Below are positions 19,711 through 28,277 of a stretch of DNA of 64,000 nt, piece by piece (the stretch's first letter is position 1; the number at the start of each line of letters is the position of its first letter). Source of the DNA: Bryobacteraceae bacterium (lineage in GTDB: Bacteria > Acidobacteriota > Terriglobia > Bryobacterales > Bryobacteraceae); assembly GCA_029975915.1 (NCBI GenBank), contig JARKOC010000542.1:124001-188000 (forward strand), written 5' to 3'. The position numbers and the translations under genes are program-made. Below the pieces are notes generated by a model. It was given only the letters and a program-made list of their open reading frames with translations, searched no databases and was not told the origin of the DNA.

Positions 19711-19752
19711 AAAGGGCCGGGTCAATCAGGATTCGGCTCTTTCCTTTTTCCC
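19711..19752. terminator. Bidirectional intrinsic terminator between rpoD and the EamA gene
   Basis: AAAGGGCCG pairs with CGGCTCTTT (9 bp, one G-U) and is followed on the plus strand by a T-rich tract (CCTTTTTC). On the minus strand the same stem is followed by TTTTTGTTTT. It therefore can end both convergent transcripts. It overlaps the last codons of the EamA gene. Confidence 0.8.
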
Positions 19753-20610
19753 CCACGGCCGAAGTTCGGCTAGAAGGATCGATGACAGAATCATGCCCGC
19801 GCCGAGCAGCGTGAAGGCGGTCCACCGGTCACCGGCGATGGCCCAGCCGAATAATCCTGCAAAGACTGGTTCGAGGGCGAATAGGAGCGCCGCCCGGGTA
19901 GCGGTTGTGTGCCTTTGCGCCCAGGTGTAAAGGCTGAAGGACAAGGCCGTGGCGAGGACTGCCGTCAATGCCAGCGCGCCAATCAGCCCAGGCGTCCAGC
20001 GGACAAACGGCTCCTCGATCCACCAGAAAGTCGAAAGCGAGAGGACAGCGACGCCGGCGACCTGGATCGTGGTGAGCCACTCGTAGCTCAACTTCGTCGA
20101 CCAATGCGCCACGGCCACCATGTGAGCCGAAAAGGCCGCCGCCGAAGCGATGGTCAGCAAATCGCCTTTATTGAAGTGGGCAGAGCCTGCGCCGGTCATG
20201 AGTCCGGTACCGGCGAGCGCCATGAAACAGGCAGCCCATTCCCACGCGCGAACCGCTTTGCCAGACAACGCAGATGAAATCAGCGGCACCATGACGACAT
20301 ACAACCCGGTCAAAAACGCCGAGTTCGACGCTGAAGTGAAACGCAGGCCGGCCGTCTGGAAGGCAAAGCCCAGGAACAGGAACAGAGCACAGCCGCATCC
20401 AGCAGCCCATCCGGCGCGGTTCGGGCGCCCTTTGGCCAGGGCGGGGCGGAAGACCAGCGCCAGCAATGTAGAGGCGACGATGAACCGCATGGAGATGAAT
20501 GCCAGCGTGGATGAATCCGCCAGAGCGGCCTTGACGACGACGAAGGAGCCGCCCCAGATCAATGAGATTCCCGCGAGGGCGAGTTCAGCCCGAGTTCGTA
20601 TGCCGCTCAT
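19726..20610 (-). CDS. EamA/DMT-family transporter
   Basis: 294 residues with about ten hydrophobic helices and the two EamA repeats. The N-terminal repeat begins ELALAGISLIWGGSFVVVK, and LKTAGL-like FAFQTAGLRFTSASNSAFLTGL is the usual repeat-1 block. The second repeat ends ALLFALEPVFAGLFGW. It is an inner-membrane exporter of amino acids, metabolites or nucleotide precursors; the substrate is not readable. The ATG overlaps the stop of the upstream peptidase gene by 4 nt, so they form one unit. Confidence 0.9.
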   Translation of the reverse strand: MSGIRTRAELALAGISLIWGGSFVVVKAALADSSTLAFISMRFIVASTLLALVFRPALAKGRPNRAGWAAGCGCALFLFLGFAFQTAGLRFTSASNSAFLTGLYVVMVPLISSALSGKAVRAWEWAACFMALAGTGLMTGAGSAHFNKGDLLTIASAAAFSAHMVAVAHWSTKLSYEWLTTIQVAGVAVLSLSTFWWIEEPFVRWTPGLIGALALTAVLATALSFSLYTWAQRHTTATRAALLFALEPVFAGLFGWAIAGDRWTAFTLLGAGMILSSILLAELRPWGKKERAES

Positions 20611-21863
20611 CTGAAGGTCGTATTGTTCAGCAGGAGGCTAAGCAGGAGGACAATACGCCGCAGACCGAGGGTTCGCCCGGCACTGGAGTACCACTCGCCT
20701 GGAGTGTGGGCGCCGCCTCCCGACCCGCCTGCGCCGATCGAAATTGCTTCGATGCCGAGCGACAGGGGGATGTTGGCGTCCGTCGAAGCGCAATCAGGCC
20801 AGGACCGGATGCCAAGATGAAGGTCCACCGCTTGAATGCAGCGCAGAATGCGTGCAGAGTTCGCCAGCCGCCCGCCGGGCCTTGAACCGGCCTCGCGAAT
20901 CGCCAGTGAGACGCGTCCGGAGTTGGATTGGGCATTTTCAAGGGTAAGCGCCGAGTTGGCGGCCTCCTTTAGGTCCTCAACCAGTTGGTCCAGAGTCTGC
21001 GGGTCGGCCGACCGCAAGTCGGCTTTGGCACGTGCAGCCGAAGGGATGGCGTTCACTGTGGATCCGCCATCGATGACGCCAAAGTTGTATGAACAACGGG
21101 CGGTGTTCATGCGGCCGGATCGAGTCTCGATGAACGCCGTGATCAACCTGGCCATCGCATGAATAGGATTCGCGGTGCCGTGGTCGGACCAGGAATGGCC
21201 TCCGGGCCCGGAAAAGGTCAAGTCGAACCGGCGGCACGCAAGCGCCTCGGATGTGATGTGATCGGTCGACGGCCCATCGAGCACGACAAACGACTGGATT
21301 CTGGACATGAGCGGCGAAGGACGGCAAAGAAACCGCATCCCAGAAAGGTTCCCTTCACCCTCCTCACCGACATTGGCTACGAAGAGAGGGTAGGCAGGGC
21401 CTTCGACAAAAGGCATCCCGGAGTAAGCCCGTGCCACCGACAACAAGGCCGCCAGGCCCGCCCCGTTGTCGGATACCCCCGGTCCAAGAAACTTTCCATT
21501 ACTGACTTCAATTTGATCGGGGGAGCCGGGCGTCAGCACCGTGTCAAGGTGCGCGGATAGAACCACCAGCGGCGCGGTTTTAGGCAGATTGGATGGAGTC
21601 GCCAAAACATTGCCCGCCTTGTCGATGCGCGCGGACAGCCCGAATGAAATGAACCGATCCAGGAACCACTCTGCCCGCGCCCGTTCGTGAAAGGTGGGGG
21701 CCGGAATGCGGCAAATGGCAAGGTGCTGCTCATCGATCCACCTCTGCTCCCGCTCGAAGAAGCGGAACGCCATCCGTATTGGATCCGTGGCGATCAGGGC
21801 ATCAATGGAGGAATCCCCTGGCGGCGGGGCGGTGTTGCCAGACATTTTGGGCGGCTCAGCCAC
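20607..21863 (-). CDS. M20/M28-type zinc peptidase
   Basis: About 418 residues. Metal-binding motifs in order: LSAHLDT (His-x-Asp), GPGVSDNGAGLAALL (bridging Asp), GEEGEG (catalytic Glu pair), and a C-terminal GGAHTPGEW with the last His ligand. A dimerisation-type insert (FSGPGGHSWSDHG) is typical of M20 aminoacylase/carboxypeptidases. It probably cleaves a di- or tripeptide or an N-acyl amino acid in the cytoplasm. The GTG at 21863 or ATG at 21845 may be the start. It is coupled to the EamA exporter, which suggests that its product or substrate is exported. Confidence 0.88.
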   Translation of the reverse strand: MAEPPKMSGNTAPPPGDSSIDALIATDPIRMAFRFFEREQRWIDEQHLAICRIPAPTFHERARAEWFLDRFISFGLSARIDKAGNVLATPSNLPKTAPLVVLSAHLDTVLTPGSPDQIEVSNGKFLGPGVSDNGAGLAALLSVARAYSGMPFVEGPAYPLFVANVGEEGEGNLSGMRFLCRPSPLMSRIQSFVVLDGPSTDHITSEALACRRFDLTFSGPGGHSWSDHGTANPIHAMARLITAFIETRSGRMNTARCSYNFGVIDGGSTVNAIPSAARAKADLRSADPQTLDQLVEDLKEAANSALTLENAQSNSGRVSLAIREAGSRPGGRLANSARILRCIQAVDLHLGIRSWPDCASTDANIPLSLGIEAISIGAGGSGGGAHTPGEWYSSAGRTLGLRRIVLLLSLLLNNTTFR

Positions 21864-22044
21864 TCATGGGTATCTTACCAACCCGTTGCAGTCCTGAGCG
21901 CTGTCCGGGATCCCAGCGCCCGCCTTTATGCGCTTTGTCTCAAGAGGCGCCGCTCGCGTCCGCATACAACTCAAGGAACGACGTTGCTGGCCGATACGCC
22001 CATAGACGGGGCCTGGCGCATGTGCAGGTCTGGAAGCGGTAAAT

Positions 22045-22908
22045 ATGTTTGTCATCATTGGGATACTGGTGGTCATTGGCTCCATTGTGGGGGGCTACCT
22101 CATGGAGCACGGCAACCTCTTGGTACTGTTCCAGCCCGCCGAACTAGTCATTATTGGGGGCGCAGCGCTAGGCACCCTGTTCATCGCGAATCCGCTTCAC
22201 ATTATCATTGCGATTTTCAAAGGGCTGATCGGGTCGCTCAGGGGCTCAAAGTATACAAAGGCCTTTTATCTTGAACAGCTTAAAATGCTTAACGACGTCT
22301 TCGTCTATGCCCGCAAGCACGGCGCCGCCAAACTGGAGGCCGACATCGACGAACCGGAGAAGAGTCCGGTCTTTCAAAACTATCCGAAGTTTCTTGCTGA
22401 CCATGAGGCCCTGGCCTTCTTCTGTGACACGGTTCGCATGTCAATTTCGGGCGGCATCGGCCCGTTTGAGCTGGACCAGTTGATGGAGCTGGATATGGAC
22501 GTCCAGCACCACGAGGAGTCCGAGCCAATCGCCTCCTTGTCCACAGTTGCGGACGCTCTGCCCGGCCTGGGCATCGTCGCTGCTGTCCTCGGCGTCGTCA
22601 TCACGATGGGTTCGCTGGGCGGCCCGCCAGAAGAGATCGGCCACAAGGTGGCTGCGGCCCTGGTTGGAACGTTTCTGGGCATCCTGCTCTGTTACGGTTT
22701 TCTCGGGCCCCTCGCGGCTGCCATGGCCAAACAGGCCAATGGCCGCCATGAATACATGCAGTTTCTTCGTCTCGGCGTCCTCGGCTTTCTGAAGGGGATG
22801 GCTCCGTCTCTTGTGGTCGAGTTTGCCCGGCGTGGGATTCCGACGCATGTCAGGCCGACGTTCAAGGAATCCGAAACCGCGATCAAGGGTGGATCCAAAC
22901 CGGCGTAG
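22045..22908 (+). CDS. motA: Flagellar motor stator protein MotA
   Basis: 287 residues. Four hydrophobic helices: MFVIIGILVVIGSIVGGYLM, LVIIGGAALGTLFIANPLHI, VADALPGLGIVAAVLGVVIT and a GKVAAALVGTFLGILLCYGF-like segment. The cytoplasmic loop and the PG pair in LPGLGIVAAVLG are those of MotA. With MotB it forms the proton channel of the flagellar stator in the inner membrane. It ends 9 nt before motB. Confidence 0.95.
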   Translation: MFVIIGILVVIGSIVGGYLMEHGNLLVLFQPAELVIIGGAALGTLFIANPLHIIIAIFKGLIGSLRGSKYTKAFYLEQLKMLNDVFVYARKHGAAKLEADIDEPEKSPVFQNYPKFLADHEALAFFCDTVRMSISGGIGPFELDQLMELDMDVQHHEESEPIASLSTVADALPGLGIVAAVLGVVITMGSLGGPPEEIGHKVAAALVGTFLGILLCYGFLGPLAAAMAKQANGRHEYMQFLRLGVLGFLKGMAPSLVVEFARRGIPTHVRPTFKESETAIKGGSKPA

Positions 22909-22917
22909 GAGTCAACC

Positions 22918-23754
22918 ATGGGAAGCAGTCCAAGCAGCCAGCCGCCGATCATCGTCATCCGAAAGAAGGGCGGCCATGGAGGCCATCACGGCGGGGCGTG
23001 GAAAGTGGCATACGCCGATTTCGTCACGGCCATGATGGCTTTGTTCATTGTTCTTTGGTTGCTGGCATCGAGCGAGGAAGTCCAGAAAGCGGTTGGCGGA
23101 TACTTCCAGGACCCGACCGGGGCGGGCAAAATGCAGGGGTCCGCCAATGCCGGCTCCGGCGACGCCCTCTCTGTCAGCCGCGATGACATGGAGAAGCTCC
23201 AGGAAAAGCTAGCCAGCGCCATCCGCGAGCTGCCTGAGATGAAAGAGCTCCAGAAGAACATTCAGATCACTATTACTCATGAGGGTCTGCGTATCGAACT
23301 GCTTGAGAAGGAGGGAGGATTGTGGTTCGAGAGCGGCAGCTCCGCGCTCAGTGAAAACGGGCGCGATATGGTCACGATGCTCGGCAGACAACTGAAGTCG
23401 CTGCCCAACAAACTGGTCATTGAAGGTCATACCGACGCCAAACCCTATGCTTCCAGTAACGGCTATACGAATTGGGATCTTTCCACGGAGCGCGCAAACA
23501 CAGCCAGGCGGCTACTGGTTGAAGCAGGCGTCGCGCCCGGCAGCATCAGCCAGATCAGAGGATTTGCTGACGTTCAGCTCAGGAATGCCAAGGATCCGTT
23601 CGATCCGGCAAACCGGCGCATCAGTGTGATCGTCCAGTACCGGGAATTGCCCGCGGTTTCGGCCAACAAGGCCAAGAAGAATGGCGCGACGCCATTGTCC
23701 ACTGGAGAGGCGCATGGGCCGCCGGAAGGGAAGCATTCCGCCGCCCTTCACTGA
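22918..23754 (+). CDS. motB: Flagellar motor stator protein MotB (OmpA-like peptidoglycan binding)
   Basis: 278 residues, AGGAG before the ATG. One membrane helix follows the basic N-terminus (YADFVTAMMALFIVLWLLAS), with Asp34 at the proton-binding position. A plug/linker helix comes next, then the OmpA-C domain with LVIEGHTDAKPYASSNGYTN and NRRISVIVQY that binds peptidoglycan. The 9-nt gap to motA indicates one transcript. No flagellar structural genes are in this window. Confidence 0.95.
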   Translation: MGSSPSSQPPIIVIRKKGGHGGHHGGAWKVAYADFVTAMMALFIVLWLLASSEEVQKAVGGYFQDPTGAGKMQGSANAGSGDALSVSRDDMEKLQEKLASAIRELPEMKELQKNIQITITHEGLRIELLEKEGGLWFESGSSALSENGRDMVTMLGRQLKSLPNKLVIEGHTDAKPYASSNGYTNWDLSTERANTARRLLVEAGVAPGSISQIRGFADVQLRNAKDPFDPANRRISVIVQYRELPAVSANKAKKNGATPLSTGEAHGPPEGKHSAALH

Positions 23755-23816
23755 ACTTCAAGCTCCCTCGTGCTGGAGTGGCAAGCCGGGAGACGGTGCT
23801 GTTAAATGGGAATTGT

Positions 23817-24239
23817 ATGCCTATCGAGCCGCATCCCGCACTGAATGCCGACCGCGCGGAAGTCCGCGCGAAATTCAACCTCCGCCCCTTGTCCGGCGAG
23901 GAAAGTGGCCTTCCCGTGGCGCTTCTTCCAGGTGGAGTGTACGGGTTCACAACATCGGCCGCAACCTCGGAGATCGCCGTATTCGATAAGCCCGTCTTCA
24001 GGTGCTTCGAGGTCCACAAACTGGCGGATGGCGAAATCCGTTTCGCCGGCTACTTGAGGGAGGATGAGTACCGCGCGGTGGAGGATGGAGCTGAACCGGT
24101 TACGGTCAGCCTCTACCCGGATCCCTACGAAGAGGCCTCGGTGCTGGCAGTGATCCCCTTATCGAGGATCGACCGGAGGCGGCCTCCGCTGCGGGATGCA
24201 GGCAGCCCGATGAAGTTGGAGATTTCGCCGAAACCCTGA
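23817..24239 (+). CDS. 140-residue protein downstream of motAB, function unknown
   Basis: The ATG at 23817 has GGGA 5 nt upstream; a GTG at 23778 in the same frame is less likely. The sequence is soluble and beta-rich (AVFDKPVFRCFEVHKLADGEIRF-like blocks, GYLREDEYRAVEDG). There is no signal peptide or membrane helix, and I see no PilZ or CheY motif. It follows motB by 62 nt on the same strand and may belong to the same transcript, so a motility-related role is possible but unproven. Confidence 0.6.
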   Translation: MPIEPHPALNADRAEVRAKFNLRPLSGEESGLPVALLPGGVYGFTTSAATSEIAVFDKPVFRCFEVHKLADGEIRFAGYLREDEYRAVEDGAEPVTVSLYPDPYEEASVLAVIPLSRIDRRRPPLRDAGSPMKLEISPKP

Positions 24240-24308
24240 GTCCCTCGTCTCGGCCGCTCCTGGGCAAGCGGCGCCGCTTCGTCAGCGGGGCCTGATATCT
24301 TGGGAAAC

Positions 24309-26765
24309 ATGGCGCCTTGGTGGGTATTACCGTTGCTGTTTCCCTGTCTCGCCACATGGGAGGACGACAACTCCAGAGCCGCCGCGAGCAGCCAACCGCC
24401 ACAAATTGTGCTTCCGGGCACGTCCATCACCGTCCGTGCGGCGCCCGGTCTGGTGGAAACAGCCAACGAAACGGCCCCATCCAGCGCAGCAATCACCGAG
24501 GGCTTCTCGTCGGGCCGGCCCATGCCCGTACTCGGCAACCTGCTCTCAGGTGAACCTTCGGTTCTGGCGCAACAGAGCACGGCCGCGCAGTCCTCCCCCT
24601 TCCTCAGGGGCCTGACCGGTTACCAGGTTCTGAACCTGATCGACGGCGTTCGGTTCAACAACGCCACCTTCCGTTCGGGGCCAAATCAGTACCTCGCCTT
24701 TGTTGACTCGAGCCAGGTCAGCCAATTAGAGGTTGTTTTGGGACCGGCTTCGTCAATCTATGGCAGCGACGCCATGGGCGGGAGTCTTCAGATCATCACT
24801 CCGGGACCGCGGTTCTCGACTAATCATCGAGTCGACCTGCACGGCGAGGCCAGGGCGTTTGCCGGTTCAGCCTACGCTGGCGGGGGCGGACACTTCAAGT
24901 TCATGGCAGGTACCGCCAAAGCGGCGCTCCTGGCCGGCGCCTCACTGCGCCACGACAATGACATCCGGGCAGGCGGAGGGACGGACTCGCGTCACGCTCT
25001 CAGACGCTTTTTCGCCCTGAACAATGATCAAATACGCCAAGTGACCGGACCGCGACAGCGGAACACAGCCTTCGGCCAGTCTTCGGCCCATGCGAAACTT
25101 GTTTTCCGGCCAGGTACGCGCGATTCCATCAGCGCCTGGTATCAGTTCGGCGAGCAGTGGGGCGTAAACAGCACAAAGGACCTGTGGGGAGGTTTGGGAC
25201 GGATGCTGTCGACATTTGAACCGCAACGTCTCCATTTCGGTTATCTGCGGTGGGAGCGGCTGGAGTCCTATGGACTCGACCGCCTGTCTGCCACCTATTC
25301 GGTGAACCGCCAGACTGATGGCGGCTCCCGCCAGGGTCTGGTTTCAACAGGTCCCATTACCACCGATTTGAATACAGCCCTGGCGCATGGGACCAGTGTC
25401 CAGGCCGCCAAGTCCTGGTCGCCGAACGGCACTCTTGTTGCGGGGTCCGATATGTACCGCGAGACGATCGGATCAACTCGTTCCGTGGCCGGCGCCTCGG
25501 CCAGGCCGCTCTTCCCGGATCAATCTCACTACACTCTCTCGGGCGCATTCGCCCATGCCGCCCAATCCTTCGCCCGAAGCCGTTTGAGAGCTGCAGGCGG
25601 ATTGCGTTACAGCCACGCAGCATTCGACTCGCCGGGGCAACCCGCCTTTGGAAGCGCTGAGAGCAAGCAGTCATTCCCCGATTTGACGATGAATGGGAGC
25701 CTAAGCTACAGGGTGAGAGCCGGACTCGTGCTCCACGTTCTTGCTGGCCGCGGATTCCGCGCTCCGAATCTGAACGACCTCGGCGCCATCGGTCTGAACG
25801 ACCTGGGCTACGAAATCCCGGCTTCCGAGGCGGCTGGCGCTCTGATTGGTTCCAGCGCTGGCGAATCGGCGGTGTCCACTGGCAAGCGTGTGAACGCTTT
25901 GTTGCCCGAACGTGTCTGGAACTACGAGGCCGGAGTGACCCTGAATGGCGCCCGGCATCACTTGCGAATCCAGGCTTTTCGCGCCAATCTATATGATCCA
26001 ATCGTTCGCCGGACGATCCTGTTCCCGTCCGAATCGGTTCCTGCTTCCCTGGCAGGGTTGCCCGTAACGCCCATAGCGCCCTCGGTGGGGCAACTGGGAC
26101 AGGGCGTTGCGGCTGTGGCAACCGCTCTCGATCCGCGCGCCCTTAAGGCGTTCGTGAACGAGGGGCGTTCGCGTTATTCGGGCATCGAGGCGAAATTGGA
26201 GTTCTCCCCTGCCCAATCGTGGACACTGAGCACGGCCTACTCTTTCCTCGCCGGCGCGGATCTGGATCCAACGCGAAATATCCGCCGGCTTCCCCCTCAG
26301 GGCGGCTTTGCCGCGTTGCGCTGGAACCCGGCGCGGCGTGCTTGGTTTGAGTTCAGGGCGGATGCGGCCGGCGAACAAAAACTCCTGAGCGGAGGCGACC
26401 AGGATGACGAACGGATCGGCGCCTCACGCAGCCGGAACGACATCATCGCATTCTGGAATGGTAGCCGTGCTGCGGCTCTGAAAACCGCGGATGGCCGTCT
26501 GGCCGTGACCGGCGAAACCCTCCCCCAACTGCTCGACCGCGTACTGCCGCGCTCCGTCACAACATCGGATTCGACACGCGTTCCGCTCTATCGTTCAACT
26601 GCCGGATGGGTGGATTTAGGCGTCCGCGGCGGCTTCGCGGTGGACTCCCATTGGACGATCGAACTGGGAGTCTCCAACCTGCTCGACAAGAACTACCGCG
26701 TGCACGGTTCAGGCATCGACAGCCCCGGCATCCACGTCTGGTCCGCTCTCCGCTTCAGTTTCTGA
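24309..26765 (+). CDS. TonB-dependent outer-membrane receptor
   Basis: 818 residues from the ATG at 24309. The plug domain follows a signal region (SSPFLRGLTGYQVLNLIDGVRF and VLGPASSIYGSDAMGGSLQI are typical plug blocks). The rest is a beta-barrel ending in phenylalanine (ALRFSF), as outer-membrane barrels do. The receptor imports a metal chelate, haem or glycan across the outer membrane with energy from TonB. Ligand not readable; the plug resembles haem/haemoglobin-type receptors, a weak impression. Its last 57 nt overlap the convergent rnc gene. Confidence 0.9.
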   Translation: MAPWWVLPLLFPCLATWEDDNSRAAASSQPPQIVLPGTSITVRAAPGLVETANETAPSSAAITEGFSSGRPMPVLGNLLSGEPSVLAQQSTAAQSSPFLRGLTGYQVLNLIDGVRFNNATFRSGPNQYLAFVDSSQVSQLEVVLGPASSIYGSDAMGGSLQIITPGPRFSTNHRVDLHGEARAFAGSAYAGGGGHFKFMAGTAKAALLAGASLRHDNDIRAGGGTDSRHALRRFFALNNDQIRQVTGPRQRNTAFGQSSAHAKLVFRPGTRDSISAWYQFGEQWGVNSTKDLWGGLGRMLSTFEPQRLHFGYLRWERLESYGLDRLSATYSVNRQTDGGSRQGLVSTGPITTDLNTALAHGTSVQAAKSWSPNGTLVAGSDMYRETIGSTRSVAGASARPLFPDQSHYTLSGAFAHAAQSFARSRLRAAGGLRYSHAAFDSPGQPAFGSAESKQSFPDLTMNGSLSYRVRAGLVLHVLAGRGFRAPNLNDLGAIGLNDLGYEIPASEAAGALIGSSAGESAVSTGKRVNALLPERVWNYEAGVTLNGARHHLRIQAFRANLYDPIVRRTILFPSESVPASLAGLPVTPIAPSVGQLGQGVAAVATALDPRALKAFVNEGRSRYSGIEAKLEFSPAQSWTLSTAYSFLAGADLDPTRNIRRLPPQGGFAALRWNPARRAWFEFRADAAGEQKLLSGGDQDDERIGASRSRNDIIAFWNGSRAAALKTADGRLAVTGETLPQLLDRVLPRSVTTSDSTRVPLYRSTAGWVDLGVRGGFAVDSHWTIELGVSNLLDKNYRVHGSGIDSPGIHVWSALRFSF

Positions 26766-27467
26766 CTGGAGAAGCGCTTCCAGCGCCAGTTCTGCGGCAC
26801 GCTGGCTGGCTGCCTTCTTCGATGTCCCCTCGGCCTGCTGCAACGCCACCTTTCCAAGACGCGCCTCAACCACGAATGTCTTGGCATGTTCTGGTCCGCG
26901 TTCACCAACCGTGACGTACTTCGGCATGGCCAGTTTGCGCGATTGGGCGTATTCTTGTAGCCGGCTTTTCGCGTCAGGCGGGGGTAGGGGAAACGGTTTG
27001 CCTTCGGGATCGAGCCGACGGAGAATCAGCCGCTCCACGACGGCGCGGCAGGCATCAATTCCTCCGTCGATATACACTGCCGCGATCACCGCCTCCATCG
27101 CATCAGCAAGCAGCGCGCGCTTCTTCCTCCCGCCGCTCAGTTCCTCGCCGCGGCCCAGACGCAACTGCTCGCCCAATCCTATCTCCAGGGCCACTTCGAA
27201 CAGATGAGAGGAACTCACCAGATGGGACTTCAGTCTCGACAGTTCACCCTCACGCGCCTCCGGTTGCAGGCGTATTAAATCGTCAGAGCAGATGAACCCG
27301 AGGATGGCGTCGCCGAGAAACTCCAGTTGCTCGTTGTCGCATGCTTCGTCGTCGCCGGGTTTGAGTTCAACGACGAGTGACCGGTGGGTGAGGGCGCGGA
27401 CGAGCAATCCGGCGTCTTTGAACCGGTACCCGAGCGTCTGCTGCAATTGCTCGAGATCCGCGCCCAT
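26709..27467 (-). CDS. rnc: Ribonuclease III
   Basis: 252 residues. The N-terminal RNase III domain has ALTHRSL and the signature NEQLEFLGDAILG with the catalytic acidic residues, then a second acidic cluster in ALLADAMEAVIAAVYID. The C-terminal dsRNA-binding domain spans roughly residues 165-235 (KSRLQEYAQS ... GTSKKAASQRAAELAL). It processes rRNA and other double-stranded RNAs. The last 57 nt of the coding sequence overlap the end of the convergent TonB receptor gene, so the two transcripts are antisense there. Confidence 0.95.
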   Translation of the reverse strand: MGADLEQLQQTLGYRFKDAGLLVRALTHRSLVVELKPGDDEACDNEQLEFLGDAILGFICSDDLIRLQPEAREGELSRLKSHLVSSSHLFEVALEIGLGEQLRLGRGEELSGGRKKRALLADAMEAVIAAVYIDGGIDACRAVVERLILRRLDPEGKPFPLPPPDAKSRLQEYAQSRKLAMPKYVTVGERGPEHAKTFVVEARLGKVALQQAEGTSKKAASQRAAELALEALLQSETEAESGPDVDAGAVDA

Positions 27468-27489
27468 TTGGATCAGGTGAGGATCAGAA

Positions 27490-28269
27490 CTACTTCGCGG
27501 CGCCGGCCTTCTGCTTCATCAGGCTCAGCTTTTCCTGGGTCGCAGCCTGCTTCACAACAGGCGCGGCCGACTGATCGTTGATTGCGCGGTCGAGCGCCGC
27601 GATTGCTTCATCGAACTTGTTGATCTTCCCGAGGCAGTTGCCCAGCCGCACCAGCGTCGCGGGATCGGGCTGTGATGCGTTATCCACCGCAAGCTGAAGA
27701 TTCGTGGCGCAACCTTCATAGTTCTTGCGGGCCATTGCCGCCATGCCAAGTCCTTCATATGCCTGGCCGGTGTAGTCTTTCTTGGCGCCTTCCCACTGCT
27801 CATCGGTGATGCCGGGGTTCGGCTTGGGAGCGGTCTTCACCAGTTCAATCGCCTCTTTGGAGAGCTTTTCCGCGCGGCCGAGTTTTTCCTCGCGGTCGAG
27901 ATCGAACTCACGTGTACGCTGCGCCAGAGCAGAACCGATGAGGATCATCGCCCCATAGTTCTTGTTGTCGGCTTCGAGAGCTTGCTCTCCGTAGACGACC
28001 ACATTCTCGAGGTCGCCGGTCTGCTGCGCGGAGAACGCCATGATGTAGAAGGCGGTGGACTTAAAGTCGGTGTCCGCGAACTTCGTTATCAGTTCCTTCG
28101 CTGCGGCAATCCGGGCGGTCGGATCCGGAGCCTGGAACATGGCCTGGATGGCTTCCGCTTCCTTCTGCGATTTGACTTTCAATTGCTTGGTGCTGGCGGT
28201 CTGTGCAAAGACGATACCGGCCGAAGCGGCCAGCGCCAGAATGGTGACGGCGATGCGAGTACGAATCAT
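27490..28269 (-). CDS. Exported tetratricopeptide-repeat protein
   Basis: 259 residues from the ATG at 28269, with GAGGAT just upstream. Signal peptide at residues 1-22 (ILALAASAGIVFA, cut before QTAS). The rest is helical TPR-like sequence: STAFYIMAFSAQQTGDLENVV, YEGLGMAAMARKNYEGCAT and LVRLGNCLGKINKFDEAIAALD. The start lies 8 nt after the stop of the upstream TPR gene, so they are one unit. Probably a periplasmic scaffold; partner unknown. Confidence 0.82.
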   Translation of the reverse strand: MIRTRIAVTILALAASAGIVFAQTASTKQLKVKSQKEAEAIQAMFQAPDPTARIAAAKELITKFADTDFKSTAFYIMAFSAQQTGDLENVVVYGEQALEADNKNYGAMILIGSALAQRTREFDLDREEKLGRAEKLSKEAIELVKTAPKPNPGITDEQWEGAKKDYTGQAYEGLGMAAMARKNYEGCATNLQLAVDNASQPDPATLVRLGNCLGKINKFDEAIAALDRAINDQSAAPVVKQAATQEKLSLMKQKAGAAK

Positions 28270-28277
28270 GGCTATCC

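Noticed and set aside
24240..24308. Cobalamin or other riboswitch upstream of the TonB receptor
   Set aside because: Only 69 nt are available, and none of the usual B12-box or aptamer signatures are seen.
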